64,000 nt of DNA from the NCBI RefSeq assembly GCF_028331445.1, contig NZ_JAQMHX010000001.1, positions 1,054,001 through 1,118,000 of the forward strand. Reading direction: 5' to 3'. The notes below the pieces were generated by a model, which did no database searches, was not told the DNA's origin, and worked only from the letters and a program-made list of their open reading frames with translations. Of this stretch, positions 45,862 through 55,839 are shown piece after piece; position 1 is the stretch's first letter; each line of letters starts with the position of its first letter. This stretch comes from Candidatus Phyllobacterium onerii. GTDB lineage: Bacteria > Pseudomonadota > Alphaproteobacteria > Rhizobiales > Rhizobiaceae. A program made the position numbers and the translations under genes.

Positions 45862-47115
45862 CTAAACCGGCTTCACCAGAATATGCTTCTTCTTACCGAG
45901 GGAGAGTTTGATCACGCCCTCTGCCGTTACTTCAGACGTCCCAACTTGGGACTTCTCATCGGAAATGCTGGCATCGTTCACCCGCACAGCACCGCCCTGG
46001 ATGTGCCGGCGCGCTTCACCATTCGATCCGGCAAGACCAGCTTTGACGAGAAGCGCCAGAATGCCAATTCCAGCGTCGAGGTCGCTGCCTGCAATTTCGA
46101 CGGTCGGCAAATTAGTTGCCAAAGCGCCTTCCTCGAAAGTCTTGCGGGCCGTTTCCGCAGCTTCCTCCGCAGCATGGCGGCCGTGAAGAAGCGCTGTGAT
46201 TTCCGTGGCAAGAACCTTCTTGGTCTCGTTGATTTCAGCCCCGCCCAGCGCGGCCAGGCGGCTGATCTCATCCAGCGGCAAGGTCGTGTAGAGTTTCAGG
46301 AACCGCTCGACATCGGCGTCTTCGGTGTTGCGCCAATATTGCCAGAAATCGTAGGGGCTCAGCAAATCTGCGTTAAGCCAGACCGCACCATTCATCGACT
46401 TACCCATCTTCGCTCCTGACGAAGTGGTCAAAAGTGGCGAGGTGAGGGCGTAGAGCTGCGGCGTGCCAAGGCGATGACCGAGGTCGATACCGTTGACGAT
46501 ATTCCCCCACTGATCCGAGCCGCCCATCTGCAGGCGCAAGCCATAGCGCTTGTTAAGCTCGACGAAATCATAAGCCTGCAGGATCATGTAGTTGAATTCA
46601 AGAAAGGAAAGCGACTGCTCGCGGTCGAGCCGTTGCTTCACCGAATCGAAGGACAACATGCGGTTGACGGAAAAATGCTGGCCGACATCGCGCAGAAACT
46701 CGAGGTAATTGAGCGGCAACAACCATTCGGCATTGTTGACCATTAGCGCGTCTTTCGGACCTTCGCCGAAGGATAAGTAATTGGCGAAGACCTTCTTGAG
46801 GCTATCGATATTGCTCTGGATGATCTCCGGGGTCATCAGCTTGCGCGCCTCATCCTTGAAGGATGGATCGCCGACCATACCGGTACCACCGCCCATCAGT
46901 GCCACCGCACGATGACCGGTCTTCTGCATCCAGTGCAACATCATGATCTGCAGCAGGCTGCCTGCGTGGAGGCTGGAGGCCGTTGGGTCAAAGCCGATAT
47001 AGGCCGACACGGTTTCCTTGGCGAAGAGCGCATCCAGACCAGCATCGTCGGAGGTCTGATGGATGAAGCCGCGCGTTGAAAGCGTGTGCAGAAATTCGGA
47101 TTTGAAGGCAGACAT
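45862..47115 (-). CDS. tyrS: Tyrosyl-tRNA synthetase
   Basis: Charges tRNA-Tyr. The 417 residues have the class I HIGH-equivalent as HAGS (50-53), [29 protein letters not shown] and the KMSKS motif as KMGKS (about 236-240). A C-terminal S4 RNA-binding domain follows ([19 protein letters not shown]). The start [13 protein letters not shown] at 47115 has CAGGAAAA in front, and an open extension to 47187 is rejected. The gene is divergent from anmK. Confidence 0.95.
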   Translation of the reverse strand: MSAFKSEFLHTLSTRGFIHQTSDDAGLDALFAKETVSAYIGFDPTASSLHAGSLLQIMMLHWMQKTGHRAVALMGGGTGMVGDPSFKDEARKLMTPEIIQSNIDSLKKVFANYLSFGEGPKDALMVNNAEWLLPLNYLEFLRDVGQHFSVNRMLSFDSVKQRLDREQSLSFLEFNYMILQAYDFVELNKRYGLRLQMGGSDQWGNIVNGIDLGHRLGTPQLYALTSPLLTTSSGAKMGKSMNGAVWLNADLLSPYDFWQYWRNTEDADVERFLKLYTTLPLDEISRLAALGGAEINETKKVLATEITALLHGRHAAEEAAETARKTFEEGALATNLPTVEIAGSDLDAGIGILALLVKAGLAGSNGEARRHIQGGAVRVNDASISDEKSQVGTSEVTAEGVIKLSLGKKKHILVKPV

Positions 47116-47217
47116 TAGATATTTTCCTGAGATTGAATCGGCGTGCACGAAATGCGTGCCGTGAGAGACGGAGCCGTTTAACATCATTCTCTATCGAATC
47201 ACAAGAAAGGCAGTGTC

Positions 47218-48348
47218 TTGGCAGCGATACGGCGCGCAATCGGCCTGATGAGCGGAACGTCCATGGATGGAATCGACATCGCACTCCTCGAAACTGATGG
47301 CAGAAGCGAAGTGCGGCGCGGTCCATCGGACTTCATGCCCTACGAACGTGCTTTCCAGCGCCAGATCGAAGTCAGTCTCGACGATGCGAAATCAATCGGG
47401 TCGAGAACCGAGAGGCCAGGTGAACTTGGCGTGATGGAAGCGGAGCTGACAAAACGTCACGGCGATGCGGTTTCGGTTTTTCTTTCGAGCCACGGCCTGA
47501 GTAAAGCCGATGTCGACGTGATCGGTTTTCATGGTCAGACAGTTCTGCACCGACCGCTTCAGGCGCTGACGGTACAGCTCGGCGATGGGAAAATGCTGGC
47601 TGACCGGACAGGCATTCCAGTTGTCTACGACATGCGGGCCAATGACATGGTGCATGGCGGGCAGGGCGCACCATTGGTGCCTGCCTATCATCAGGCGCTG
47701 GCTGCGCGGGTTCCGCCTGAACTCAACAAGGGCAAGCCTGTCGTCTTCGTCAACATCGGCGGCATATCCAACGTCACCATTGTTTCCGGCAATTCTGATC
47801 CGGTCGCCTTCGATACCGGACCGGGTAACACGTTGATCGATCAGTGGGTCTCCGAAAAGGCAGGCATCGCCTACGATGCAGGCGGTACGATCGCCAGCGA
47901 AGGGCTGGTGATAGGCCAGGCGGTCACACGCTATCTGGCGAAACCGTTTTTCGATCTCGCTCCTCCGAAATCACTCGATCGCAATGATTTTACGCTTGCC
48001 GACCTCGGCGATCTGGAACTTTCAGACGGCGCGCGGACCTTGGCCAAAGTGACCGCCGATGCAGTCCTCAAGGCCAGCGCCTATTCGCCAGAAACACCAT
48101 CGCTCTGGGTCATTTGCGGCGGCGGCCGCAAGAATGCGACGATCATGGCCGATCTCACGCAAGGCGCAGCCAATGCCGGGGCAAAGGTTATCGTTGCTGA
48201 GGATCTGGGGTTCAACGGCGATTCGATGGAAGCCGAAGCCTGGGCCTATCTCGCCGTGCGGGCCCTGGACGGGTTGCCGTTGACCTGGCCAACGACAACC
48301 GGTTGCAGCGCCCCCGTGTCCGGGGGCGTGCTCGTCAAACCTGCCTAG
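47218..48348 (+). CDS. anmK: Anhydro-N-acetylmuramic acid kinase
   Basis: Phosphorylates and opens 1,6-anhydro-MurNAc during recycling of peptidoglycan. The 376 residues show the N-terminal GLMSGTSMDGIDIALLETDG region, GFHGQTVLHRP, VNIGGISNVT and DTGPGNTLIDQW, all typical of AnmK. The start is TTG 47218, with GAAAGGCAG upstream. Its stop shares the palindrome CTAG (48345-48348) with the stop of the converging hydrolase gene. Confidence 0.95.
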   Translation: MAAIRRAIGLMSGTSMDGIDIALLETDGRSEVRRGPSDFMPYERAFQRQIEVSLDDAKSIGSRTERPGELGVMEAELTKRHGDAVSVFLSSHGLSKADVDVIGFHGQTVLHRPLQALTVQLGDGKMLADRTGIPVVYDMRANDMVHGGQGAPLVPAYHQALAARVPPELNKGKPVVFVNIGGISNVTIVSGNSDPVAFDTGPGNTLIDQWVSEKAGIAYDAGGTIASEGLVIGQAVTRYLAKPFFDLAPPKSLDRNDFTLADLGDLELSDGARTLAKVTADAVLKASAYSPETPSLWVICGGGRKNATIMADLTQGAANAGAKVIVAEDLGFNGDSMEAEAWAYLAVRALDGLPLTWPTTTGCSAPVSGGVLVKPA

Positions 48349-49019
48349 CGCAGGCGCTTCGGCTTGGCTTCGACCAATTCGCCATTCAAACGGCGATCGA
48401 GATAATCGGAGCATTCTGCGATGACCTCGTCGGTCATGCCCGAGAAGAAGTGGTTGGCACCAACCATCGTCTTCTGCGTGATGGTGATACCCTTCTGCGT
48501 CTTCAACTTATCAACCAGGCCCTGGACATCCTTGGGCGGTGCAACTTTGTCCTGATCGCCATGAAGGATCAGTCCGGAAGAAGGGCACGGCGCGAGGAAT
48601 GAGAAATCATAGGTGTTTGGCTGTGGTGCGACCGAGATAAATCCTTCGATCTCGGGGCGGCGCATCAACAGTTGCATGCCGATCCAGGCGCCGAACGAAT
48701 AACCGGCGACCCAGCAGGTCTTGGAATCCGGATGGAGCGACTGCACCCAATCAAGCGCGCCGGCGGCGTCCGACAACTCGCCTGAACCATGATCGAACTC
48801 GCCCTGGCTGCGGCCGATGCCCCGGAAATTGAAACGCAACGTCGTGAACCCGCGCTGCTGGAACATGTAAAACAGATCGTAGACGATCTTGTTGTTCATG
48901 GTTCCGCCGAATTGCGGGTGGGGATGCAGGACAATCGCGATCGGGGCATTTTTTTCCGTCGAAGGCTGGTATCGGCCCTCAAGACGTCCCGCTGGTCCGT
49001 TGAAAATCACTTCAGGCAT
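48345..49019 (-). CDS. Alpha/beta hydrolase
   Basis: A 224-residue hydrolase. The nucleophile elbow reads GYSFGAW, the oxyanion side HPHPQFGGTMNN, and later ILHGDQDKVAPP and GANHFFSG give the likely Asp and His. The string RFNFRGIGRSQGEFDHG is typical of the widespread alpha/beta hydrolase group annotated as dienelactone-like or DUF1749-like proteins. The substrate is unknown. Element B2 begins 28 nt before its start. Confidence 0.85.
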   Translation of the reverse strand: MPEVIFNGPAGRLEGRYQPSTEKNAPIAIVLHPHPQFGGTMNNKIVYDLFYMFQQRGFTTLRFNFRGIGRSQGEFDHGSGELSDAAGALDWVQSLHPDSKTCWVAGYSFGAWIGMQLLMRRPEIEGFISVAPQPNTYDFSFLAPCPSSGLILHGDQDKVAPPKDVQGLVDKLKTQKGITITQKTMVGANHFFSGMTDEVIAECSDYLDRRLNGELVEAKPKRLR

Positions 49020-49046
49020 GTGTACTCCAGTTTGCGCCGTGGCTAC

Positions 49047-49194
49047 TTAGAGCCCGTTTTGAAACTCTGCTGCGGCGGTCATCTGAGGCGGTTTTCTGCG
49101 CTTCCGGTGCTCACGTACTTAATGTACGCTGCGCTCCGGTTCTCGAAAACCACGCCATATGCCTCGCCGCAGCGACTTTCCAAACGGGCTCTTA
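49047..49194. repeat. Palindromic element B2 between a hydrolase gene and the suf operon
   Basis: A 148-nt element with long terminal inverted repeats (AGAGCCCGTTT near 49049 and AAACGGGCTCT ending 49192, plus CTGCGGCG/CGCCGCAG further in). Its core matches B1 and B3: TTCTGCGCTTCCGGTGCTC, a palindromic centre CGTACTTAATGTACG, then GCTCCGGTTCTCGAAAACCAC. It lies upstream of the Irr-type dyad and the suf genes, and its right end could affect their expression. Confidence 0.8.
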
Positions 49195-49236
49195 TTGATC
49201 TGTCGGGCTTGACGACAATCAACAGCGACCATAAAA

Positions 49237-49261
49237 CCAGTTTAGAACCGTTCAAAACTGG
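49237..49261. promoter_or_regulatory. Irr-type iron control element (ICE-like) ahead of the suf operon
   Basis: A dyad with arms CCAGTTTAGAA and TTCAAAACTGG around CCG (10 of 11 positions paired). Its centre TTTAGAA-CCG-TTCAAAA is close to the rhizobial Irr box TTTAGAA-N3-TTCTAAA. It lies about 100 nt before the first suf gene. Irr and RirA are known to control suf genes in Rhizobium and Agrobacterium. No RirA-type TGA-N9-TCA box was found here. Confidence 0.6.
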
Positions 49262-49357
49262 TGTAGAACTAATCTCGAACCGGCTTAATAGGCTGGTACG
49301 AGGCTGAATTTCAAGAAAATTGCGCTTTTTACCAAAAGAACAGGAATCAGGAGAAGC

Positions 49358-50533
49358 ATGGCCCGCAATCGCGCCTATCTCGACTACAATGCAAGTGCGC
49401 CGCTGATTGCGGCAGCGCGCGATGCTGTGGTCAATGCGCTGATGCAGACCGGCAATCCGTCATCCGTTCATCTGGAAGGCCGTGCGACCAAGACAATTCT
49501 TGAAGCCGCGCGCCGCGATGTCGCCGCGCTGGTCAACTCCAAGCCTGATCATGTGGTCTTTACATCGGGTGCGACCGAGGCAGCTTCAACCCTCCTGACG
49601 CCACATTATACTATGGGGCGGGCGGCGATGCGCCTTTCGCGGCTTTATGTCAGCGCAAGCGAGCACCCTTGCATCCTTGCAGGCGGCCAGTTTCCGGCAG
49701 ATCAGGTTGAGGTGGTGGGTGTTAACGATAGCGGCCTGCTCGATCTGGAGCAGCTGCGTGCGCTTCTTGTTGCCCATGATCGCAACCAGGGGCTGCCGCT
49801 TGTTGCGGTGCAGGCAGCCAACAACGAAACCGGTGTCTTGCAGCCAATCGAGAAGATTGGCGCCTTGGTGAAGGAGTTCGGCGGATTCCTCATTGTTGAC
49901 GCGGTGCAGGCAGCCGGACGAATTCCGCTCGATATTACAACATCTTCTGCGGATTATCTCATCCTGTCGTCGCACAAGATCGGTGGTCCAAAAGGTGTTG
50001 GCGCAATCGTGGCCGTATCTGATCTGGTGATGCCGAAGCCCATCATCCGCGGTGGCGGACAGGAAAAGGGCCATCGGGGCGGCACCGAAGCATTGCCACT
50101 TATTGCCGGGTTCGGCGCAGCGGCACGCGTGGCCAGGGAACGTCTGGATTCTGGCGGCTGGCCAACACAGAAACGCGAAATGATAGAACAGACCGTGCGG
50201 GCGATCGCGCCTGACGCCTTTATCTATGGTGAGGCTGTTGACCGCCTGCCGAACACCACCATGTTTTCACTGGCCGAGTTGAAAGCGGAGACGGCACAGA
50301 TCGCTTTCGATCTTGCCGGAATCGCGCTATCGGCCGGGTCCGCCTGTTCATCCGGAAAAGTCGGGCCAAGCCAGGTGCTTGCGGCGATGGGATATGGCGA
50401 TGGAACAGGCGGTCTGCGGGTCTCGACAGGGCCGGATACGAGTGACGAAGAGATCGCGCTTTTTCTGGAAGCGCTGAAGATTATGGTCGCACGACGCGAT
50501 CGCTCGAAACCAGCCGCGGCCGATGCCGCATAA
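49358..50533 (+). CDS. Cysteine desulfurase, NifS/IscS-like (first gene of suf operon)
   Basis: Takes sulfur from cysteine for Fe-S assembly, with pyridoxal phosphate. The 391 residues show YLDYNASAP, TSGATEAAS, NNETGVLQPIEKIG, the cofactor Lys207 in SSHKIGGPKG and the active Cys330 in AGSACSSGK. This is the NifS/IscS type, different from the SufS-type enzyme at 54580. Rhizobial suf operons often begin with such a second desulfurase. AGGAGAAG precedes the start. It lies about 170 nt before sufB. Confidence 0.93.
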   Translation: MARNRAYLDYNASAPLIAAARDAVVNALMQTGNPSSVHLEGRATKTILEAARRDVAALVNSKPDHVVFTSGATEAASTLLTPHYTMGRAAMRLSRLYVSASEHPCILAGGQFPADQVEVVGVNDSGLLDLEQLRALLVAHDRNQGLPLVAVQAANNETGVLQPIEKIGALVKEFGGFLIVDAVQAAGRIPLDITTSSADYLILSSHKIGGPKGVGAIVAVSDLVMPKPIIRGGGQEKGHRGGTEALPLIAGFGAAARVARERLDSGGWPTQKREMIEQTVRAIAPDAFIYGEAVDRLPNTTMFSLAELKAETAQIAFDLAGIALSAGSACSSGKVGPSQVLAAMGYGDGTGGLRVSTGPDTSDEEIALFLEALKIMVARRDRSKPAAADAA

Positions 50534-50701
50534 AGAAATTCGATTATTGGCGGATTATCGCCGTTAATTGAAAAAAATCCGGTGAATACCGGTGTTAAAT
50601 CGTGCGATTGCGCACTACATAGAGGCAGATATTCAAGACGACATACTGCCTTGACGTTTGCAACTGCGGGACCTTGAACCCCGCGTGGATGGAGAACGCC
50701 A

Positions 50702-52231
50702 ATGCCTGCAGTGCAGGAAACCATTGACCGGGTCCGTACGCTTGACGTGGACCAGTACAAATACGGCTTTGAAACCCTTATCGAAATGGATAAGGCGCCG
50801 AAGGGCCTTAATGCAGATATCATTCGCTTTATCTCTGCCAAGAAGAATGAGCCGGACTGGATGCTTGAATGGCGTCTGAAGGCTTATGAACGCTGGCTAA
50901 CGATGGAAGAGCCCACGTGGGCGCGTGTGAATTATCCAAAGATCGACTTCCAGGACATGGTTTATTACGCCGGTCCGAAGAACCAGACCGGCCCGACGTC
51001 GCTTGCCGATGTCGATCCGGAGCTGCTGCGCACCTATGAGAAGCTGGGAATTCCGCTGAAAGAGCAGGAAATCCTCGCGGGTGTACGCAAGGTCGGCGAA
51101 GCGAGCCCCAGCGACGAAGACGAAGAAGCCAGCGACAATGTCTACAAGTCCGGCCGCGTCGCGGTCGATGCTGTGTTCGACAGCGTCTCGGTGGTCACGA
51201 CATTCAAGGCCGAACTGGCAAAAGCCGGTGTCATCTTCTGCTCGATCTCCGAAGCGATCCGCGAACATCCGGATCTGGTGAAGAAGTATCTCGCAACGGT
51301 TGTTCCGGTTTCGGATAATTTCTACGCGACGTTGAATTCGGCTGTCTTCACTGACGGTTCGTTTGTCTATGTGCCGAAGGGCGTGCGCTGCCCGATGGAG
51401 CTTTCCACCTATTTCCGCATCAACGAGCGGGATACCGGCCAGTTCGAGCGGACGCTGATCATCGCGGAAGAAGGTGCGTATGTGTCCTACCTCGAGGGCT
51501 GCACGGCACCGCAGCGCGACGAAAACCAGCTGCATGCGGCTGTTGTCGAGCTGATTGCACTCGATGACGCCGAGATCAAATATTCGACGGTGCAGAACTG
51601 GTTCCCCGGCGACGCGGAAGGTAAGGGCGGCATCTACAACTTCGTCACCAAGCGTGGCGATTGCCGCGGCGTTAATTCCAAGATTTCATGGACGCAGGTC
51701 GAGACCGGTTCCGCGATCACCTGGAAATATCCTTCCGTCATTCTGCGCGGCGACAATTCACGCGGCGAATTCTACTCGATTGCCGTTTCCAATGGTCATC
51801 AGCAGATCGACAGCGGCACCAAGATGCTGCATCTGGGCAAGAACACGTCGAGCCGCATCATCTCGAAGGGTATCTCGGCGGGTAAGTCGAACAACACCTA
51901 TCGCGGTCAGGTTTCGGCCCATCGCAAGGCGGAGAACGCCCGCAACTTCACCCAGTGCGACTCGCTGTTGATCGGTAATGATTGCGGTGCGCATACGGTG
52001 CCCTACATCGAGGCCAAGAATGCGACTGCGCAATTCGAGCACGAGGCGACTACCTCGAAGATCTCGGAAGATGCGCTGTTCTATGTGATGCAGCGCGGCA
52101 TTCCGGAAGAAGAGGCGATTGCACTCATCGTCAATGGCTTCGTCAAGGAAGTCATACAGGAACTGCCGATGGAATTTGCCGTTGAAGCGCAGAAGCTTAT
52201 CGGCATCAGTCTCGAGGGGAGCGTCGGATAA
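50702..52231 (+). CDS. sufB: Fe-S cluster assembly protein SufB
   Basis: Scaffold of the SufBCD complex, where clusters are built. The 509 residues contain [60 protein letters not shown] and the C-terminal [21 protein letters not shown], all SufB marks. GGAG lies 9 nt before the ATG. Between the desulfurase and sufB two small hairpins (GGCG/CGCC near 50555 and CCGGT/ACCGG near 50580) may tune the transcript. It overlaps the next small gene by one base. Confidence 0.96.
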   Translation: MPAVQETIDRVRTLDVDQYKYGFETLIEMDKAPKGLNADIIRFISAKKNEPDWMLEWRLKAYERWLTMEEPTWARVNYPKIDFQDMVYYAGPKNQTGPTSLADVDPELLRTYEKLGIPLKEQEILAGVRKVGEASPSDEDEEASDNVYKSGRVAVDAVFDSVSVVTTFKAELAKAGVIFCSISEAIREHPDLVKKYLATVVPVSDNFYATLNSAVFTDGSFVYVPKGVRCPMELSTYFRINERDTGQFERTLIIAEEGAYVSYLEGCTAPQRDENQLHAAVVELIALDDAEIKYSTVQNWFPGDAEGKGGIYNFVTKRGDCRGVNSKISWTQVETGSAITWKYPSVILRGDNSRGEFYSIAVSNGHQQIDSGTKMLHLGKNTSSRIISKGISAGKSNNTYRGQVSAHRKAENARNFTQCDSLLIGNDCGAHTVPYIEAKNATAQFEHEATTSKISEDALFYVMQRGIPEEEAIALIVNGFVKEVIQELPMEFAVEAQKLIGISLEGSVG

Positions 52232-52437
52232 TGGCACCAATCACTACTGACGCACTCGACAGGCTTCGCCGGCGTTATGAAGAACTGGGTGAAGTGATCG
52301 ACGAGTTGACTGATACGATTGCGCGTTCGTCTACCGCGACGGAAAGGGTCCTCGAACCGGAACTGATCAGAGCGCGCAAGGAACTTGCGTCAGTGGTCGA
52401 GCGCCTCAAGACCCTCAGCGGTGAGAGCTCATCATAG
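52231..52437 (+). CDS. Small coiled-coil protein in the suf operon
   Basis: A 68-residue, highly charged protein starting [20 protein letters not shown]. It is nearly all helix with heptad-like leucines (ELTDTIARS, ELASVVERLKTL), so a coiled coil is likely. It has no cysteine and no known domain. The ATG shares a base with the sufB stop, so translation is coupled. A short hypothetical gene in this position is known from rhizobial suf operons. It may help assemble SufBCD, but that is inference. Confidence 0.7.
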   Translation: MAPITTDALDRLRRRYEELGEVIDELTDTIARSSTATERVLEPELIRARKELASVVERLKTLSGESSS

Positions 52438-52526
52438 TCGGCACGGCACGTGTCATTGGCCGACAGAACCAAGATTGAAAGTTAGGGATCGCCAAGGCTG
52501 ATTCCCGGAATCTAAAAGGTAGTACA

Positions 52527-53282
52527 ATGCTGGAAATCAGAAACCTTCATGCGAAGATCGCAGACACGGACACCGAGATCATTCGCGGCCTGAATCTCAC
52601 CGTCAAGGCTGGTGAAGTCGCTGCGATCATGGGGCCGAATGGTTCCGGAAAATCGACTCTGTCCTATATTCTCGCGGGCCGTAGTGACTACGAAGTCACC
52701 GAAGGCGACATTCTTTACAATGGCGAATCCATTCTGGAGCTCGACCCGTCCGAGCGTGCAGCAAAGGGCATTTTCCTCGCGTTCCAGTATCCAATGGAGA
52801 TACCGGGTGTTGCGACGATGGAATTCCTGAAGGTAGCGATGAATTCACAGCGCAAGGCACGCGGTGAAGAACCGCTAAAAATTCCCGAGTTCATCGGGCG
52901 CGTGAAGACAGCAGCTGCATCGCTCGACATGGATATCGCCATGCTCAAGCGTCCGCTCAATGTCGGTTTCTCCGGCGGCGAGAAGAAACGTGCAGAAATC
53001 CTGCAGATGAAGCTGCTGGAGCCGAAGCTATGCGTTCTCGACGAGACCGATTCCGGTCTTGACATCGATGCGCTCAAGATCGTTGCCGATGGCGTCAATG
53101 CGTTGCGGTCGCCCGATCGCGCTGTGATCGTCATCACCCACTACCAGCGTTTGCTCGACTATATCGTGCCGGACACTGTCCACGTTCTCTACAAGGGGCA
53201 GGTAATCAAGTCGGGCGACAAGAATCTTGCACTCGAGCTGGAAGAGAATGGTTATGCCGATATTATCGGTGAGGCAGCCTGA
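52527..53282 (+). CDS. sufC: Fe-S cluster assembly ATPase SufC
   Basis: ABC-type ATPase of the SufBCD scaffold complex, soluble and cytoplasmic. The 251 residues show Walker A (MGPNGSGKSTLS), the SufC-type insert FLAFQYPMEIPGV, signature NVGFSGGEKKRAEILQM, Walker B (LCVLDETDSGLDIDAL) and a switch His (VIVITHYQRLL). Family length and order are normal. It lies 89 nt after the small coiled-coil gene and 11 nt before sufD. Confidence 0.96.
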   Translation: MLEIRNLHAKIADTDTEIIRGLNLTVKAGEVAAIMGPNGSGKSTLSYILAGRSDYEVTEGDILYNGESILELDPSERAAKGIFLAFQYPMEIPGVATMEFLKVAMNSQRKARGEEPLKIPEFIGRVKTAAASLDMDIAMLKRPLNVGFSGGEKKRAEILQMKLLEPKLCVLDETDSGLDIDALKIVADGVNALRSPDRAVIVITHYQRLLDYIVPDTVHVLYKGQVIKSGDKNLALELEENGYADIIGEAA

Positions 53283-53293
53283 GGAATAACGTC

Positions 53294-54565
53294 ATGAATG
53301 TTCATACAGGACGCCAACCCACACCTGCTGAATCGGCACTGGTCGACGCTTTCGTCGACCGGATGGGCGAGCTCCCGGGCGACGGTGAAATCGCCAGCGC
53401 CCGCGATAACGCGATTGAAGCGTTGAAGACGCAAGGCCTTCCTTCGCGTCGCGTCGAGGCTTGGCACTACACTGATCTGCGCACGTTGCTGCGCAACATT
53501 CCCGCCTATGACGGGACCGCGGGAACCAACGCCTTGCCGGCGATTATCGCAGGATCTGCGGTGGCGACCGTTTCCAACGGTGTCGCGCTGACCCATCCAC
53601 GTCTCGAAGGTGTCGAATTCAGCAAGTTCAGCGATAAACTGTCCGATGGTTCGGTGATCCGCGAGCTTGCCATTCGTGACGGCGACGACGCGATCGGCCA
53701 GATCAATGCGGCCTATGTCACCGATGGCTGGGCGATTGCCTTTGCCGATGGCGTGGAACTGGAAACGCCGCTCGAATTGCAGAACGCCCAGCTTCGCGGC
53801 CAGGGCCATGTGCGTTTTCCGGTCAAGTTCGGCAAGGGTGTCAAGGCAACAATCATTGAGCGCCAAACCGGCGGCGAGGGTGAAGGTTTTTCAACCAGCG
53901 TCAGCAATGTGACAGTCGCTGATGATGCGGAAATTACCTGGATCATCCTGCGCGAGCAGGGTGTCGAGGCAACGCAGTTGGCGCAGTTCATCGCCAAGAT
54001 TGGCTCGAATGCCAAATTGACGGTTTACATCGTCAATGCCGGCGGCAAGCTCGTCCGTCAGGAAGTGCATGTGCTGGTGAAGGGCGAAGGTTCCGATTTC
54101 CAGTTGCGCGGCGTCAACTTGCTCGGCGGCGACAGCCATACGGACGTCACCATGACACTCGGTCATCTGGTCGAAAACACAACATCGGTGCAGATCATCC
54201 GAAATGTCGTCACTGATCGCGCGCGCGGCGTGTTTCAGGGTCAGATCAAGGTCAACAAGATCGCCCAGAAGACCGACGCGCGCATGGCATGCAACACGTT
54301 GCTTCTCTCGGATGATGGCGAATTCGACGCCAAGCCGGAGCTGGAGATTTTTGCGGATGACGTTGCCTGCGGCCATGGCGCAACAGTTACAGAGATCGAT
54401 GGCAATCATCTGTTTTACCTGCGTGCACGCGGTATTCCGGAAAATGAAGCGCGAGGTCTTCTGATCAAGGCCTTCGTTGCCGAAATCGTCGAAGAGCTGG
54501 AAAACGAGCCATTGGTCGAAGCACTCGAAGACATTCTCGACAAATGGCTCGCAGCACACGTCTGA
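53294..54565 (+). CDS. sufD: Fe-S cluster assembly protein SufD
   Basis: Partner of SufB and SufC in the scaffold complex, with a role in iron entry. The 423 residues are SufB-like in the second half: RGVFQGQIKVNKIAQKTDARMACNTLLLSDDGE and the C-terminal CGHGATVTEIDGNHLFYLRARGI (written in parts). The N-terminal half is diverged (RRVEAWHYTDLRTLLR), as usual for SufD. It lies 11 nt after sufC and 14 nt before the annotated start of sufS. Confidence 0.94.
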   Translation: MNVHTGRQPTPAESALVDAFVDRMGELPGDGEIASARDNAIEALKTQGLPSRRVEAWHYTDLRTLLRNIPAYDGTAGTNALPAIIAGSAVATVSNGVALTHPRLEGVEFSKFSDKLSDGSVIRELAIRDGDDAIGQINAAYVTDGWAIAFADGVELETPLELQNAQLRGQGHVRFPVKFGKGVKATIIERQTGGEGEGFSTSVSNVTVADDAEITWIILREQGVEATQLAQFIAKIGSNAKLTVYIVNAGGKLVRQEVHVLVKGEGSDFQLRGVNLLGGDSHTDVTMTLGHLVENTTSVQIIRNVVTDRARGVFQGQIKVNKIAQKTDARMACNTLLLSDDGEFDAKPELEIFADDVACGHGATVTEIDGNHLFYLRARGIPENEARGLLIKAFVAEIVEELENEPLVEALEDILDKWLAAHV

Positions 54566-54579
54566 TCGACTGAACCTAT

Positions 54580-55839
54580 ATGGAAAGCGCGGCTATCATG
54601 GATACAAGGATCATTCAAAGCGGCTATGACGTAGATGCAATTCGCCAGGATTTCCCCATCCTGTCGCGCGAAGTCTATGGCAAGCCGCTGGTGTATCTCG
54701 ATAATGGCGCTTCGGCCCAGAAACCACGGGCTGTGATCGATATGATCACGCACACCTATTCCAACGAATACGCCAATGTGCATCGCGGGCTACATTTCCT
54801 GTCGAACGCTGCGACCGATGCCTATGAAAAAGCACGGGAAAGCGTCCGCCGGTTTCTGAATGCAGCGTCGGTTGATGAAATCGTTTTCACCAAATCCGCG
54901 ACAGAGTCGATCAATACCGTCGCCTATGGCTATGGCATGCCGAATATCGGCGAGGGTGACGAGATCGTGCTCTCCATCATGGAGCACCACTCGAATATTG
55001 TGCCATGGCATTTCATCCGTGAACGCCAGGGCGCCAAGCTTGTCTGGGTGCCTGTCGATGAACAAGGTGCATTCCACATCGAGGAATTCGAGAAGCGGCT
55101 GACCGACCGCACCAAGCTCGTGGCGATCACCCATATGTCGAACGTTCTTGGAACAGTGACACCGATCAAGGAGATCGTCCGTATCGCCCATGCGCGCGGT
55201 ATTCCGGTGCTGGTCGATGGCAGCCAAGGTGCGGTGCACCTGCCGGTCGATGTGCAGGATCTCGGTTGCGACTGGTACGTCTTTACCGGCCACAAGATCT
55301 ACGGACCGTCGGGCATCGGTGTGCTTTATGGGCGCAAGGAAATGCTCGAAGCAATGCGACCATTCCAGGGTGGCGGCGAAATGATCGAGGAGGTGACGGA
55401 GGATATTGTCACTTATAACCACCCGCCACACAGGTATGAAGCCGGCACCCCGCCGATTGCCCAGGCTATCGGCCTTGGTGCAGCGATTGAATATGTCGAG
55501 AAAATCGGCCGCGCTGCCATCCTCGCGCATGAAGAAGATTTGCGCGACTACGCACACCAACGTCTGCGCGAGATCAATTCGCTACGTATCTTTGGCGATG
55601 CCAAGGACAAGGGTGCAATTATTTCCTTCGAACTGCAGGGCATTCATGCCCATGACGTATCGATGGTGATTGACCGTGCAGGTGTTGCCGTGCGGGCAGG
55701 TACCCATTGCGCCCAACCGCTATTGAAACGCTTCGGTGTAACATCCACATGCCGTGCATCGTTTGCGATGTATAATACAAGAGACGAGATCGATGTTCTC
55801 GCCGATGCGCTGGAAAAGGCGCGGAAATTCTTTGGGTGA
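54580..55839 (+). CDS. sufS: Cysteine desulfurase SufS
   Basis: Group II cysteine desulfurase that feeds sulfur to SufBCD. The 419 residues contain YLDNGASAQKP, FTKSATESIN, SIMEHHSNIVPWHFI, the cofactor Lys in YVFTGHKIYGPSG and the active Cys in VRAGTHCAQPL. Extended loops and the RAGTHC motif separate it from the NifS-like enzyme at 49358. An in-frame ATG at 54598 with GGAAAG before it may be the real start. No SufE gene is in the operon, though SufE may be elsewhere. Confidence 0.95.
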   Translation: MESAAIMDTRIIQSGYDVDAIRQDFPILSREVYGKPLVYLDNGASAQKPRAVIDMITHTYSNEYANVHRGLHFLSNAATDAYEKARESVRRFLNAASVDEIVFTKSATESINTVAYGYGMPNIGEGDEIVLSIMEHHSNIVPWHFIRERQGAKLVWVPVDEQGAFHIEEFEKRLTDRTKLVAITHMSNVLGTVTPIKEIVRIAHARGIPVLVDGSQGAVHLPVDVQDLGCDWYVFTGHKIYGPSGIGVLYGRKEMLEAMRPFQGGGEMIEEVTEDIVTYNHPPHRYEAGTPPIAQAIGLGAAIEYVEKIGRAAILAHEEDLRDYAHQRLREINSLRIFGDAKDKGAIISFELQGIHAHDVSMVIDRAGVAVRAGTHCAQPLLKRFGVTSTCRASFAMYNTRDEIDVLADALEKARKFFG

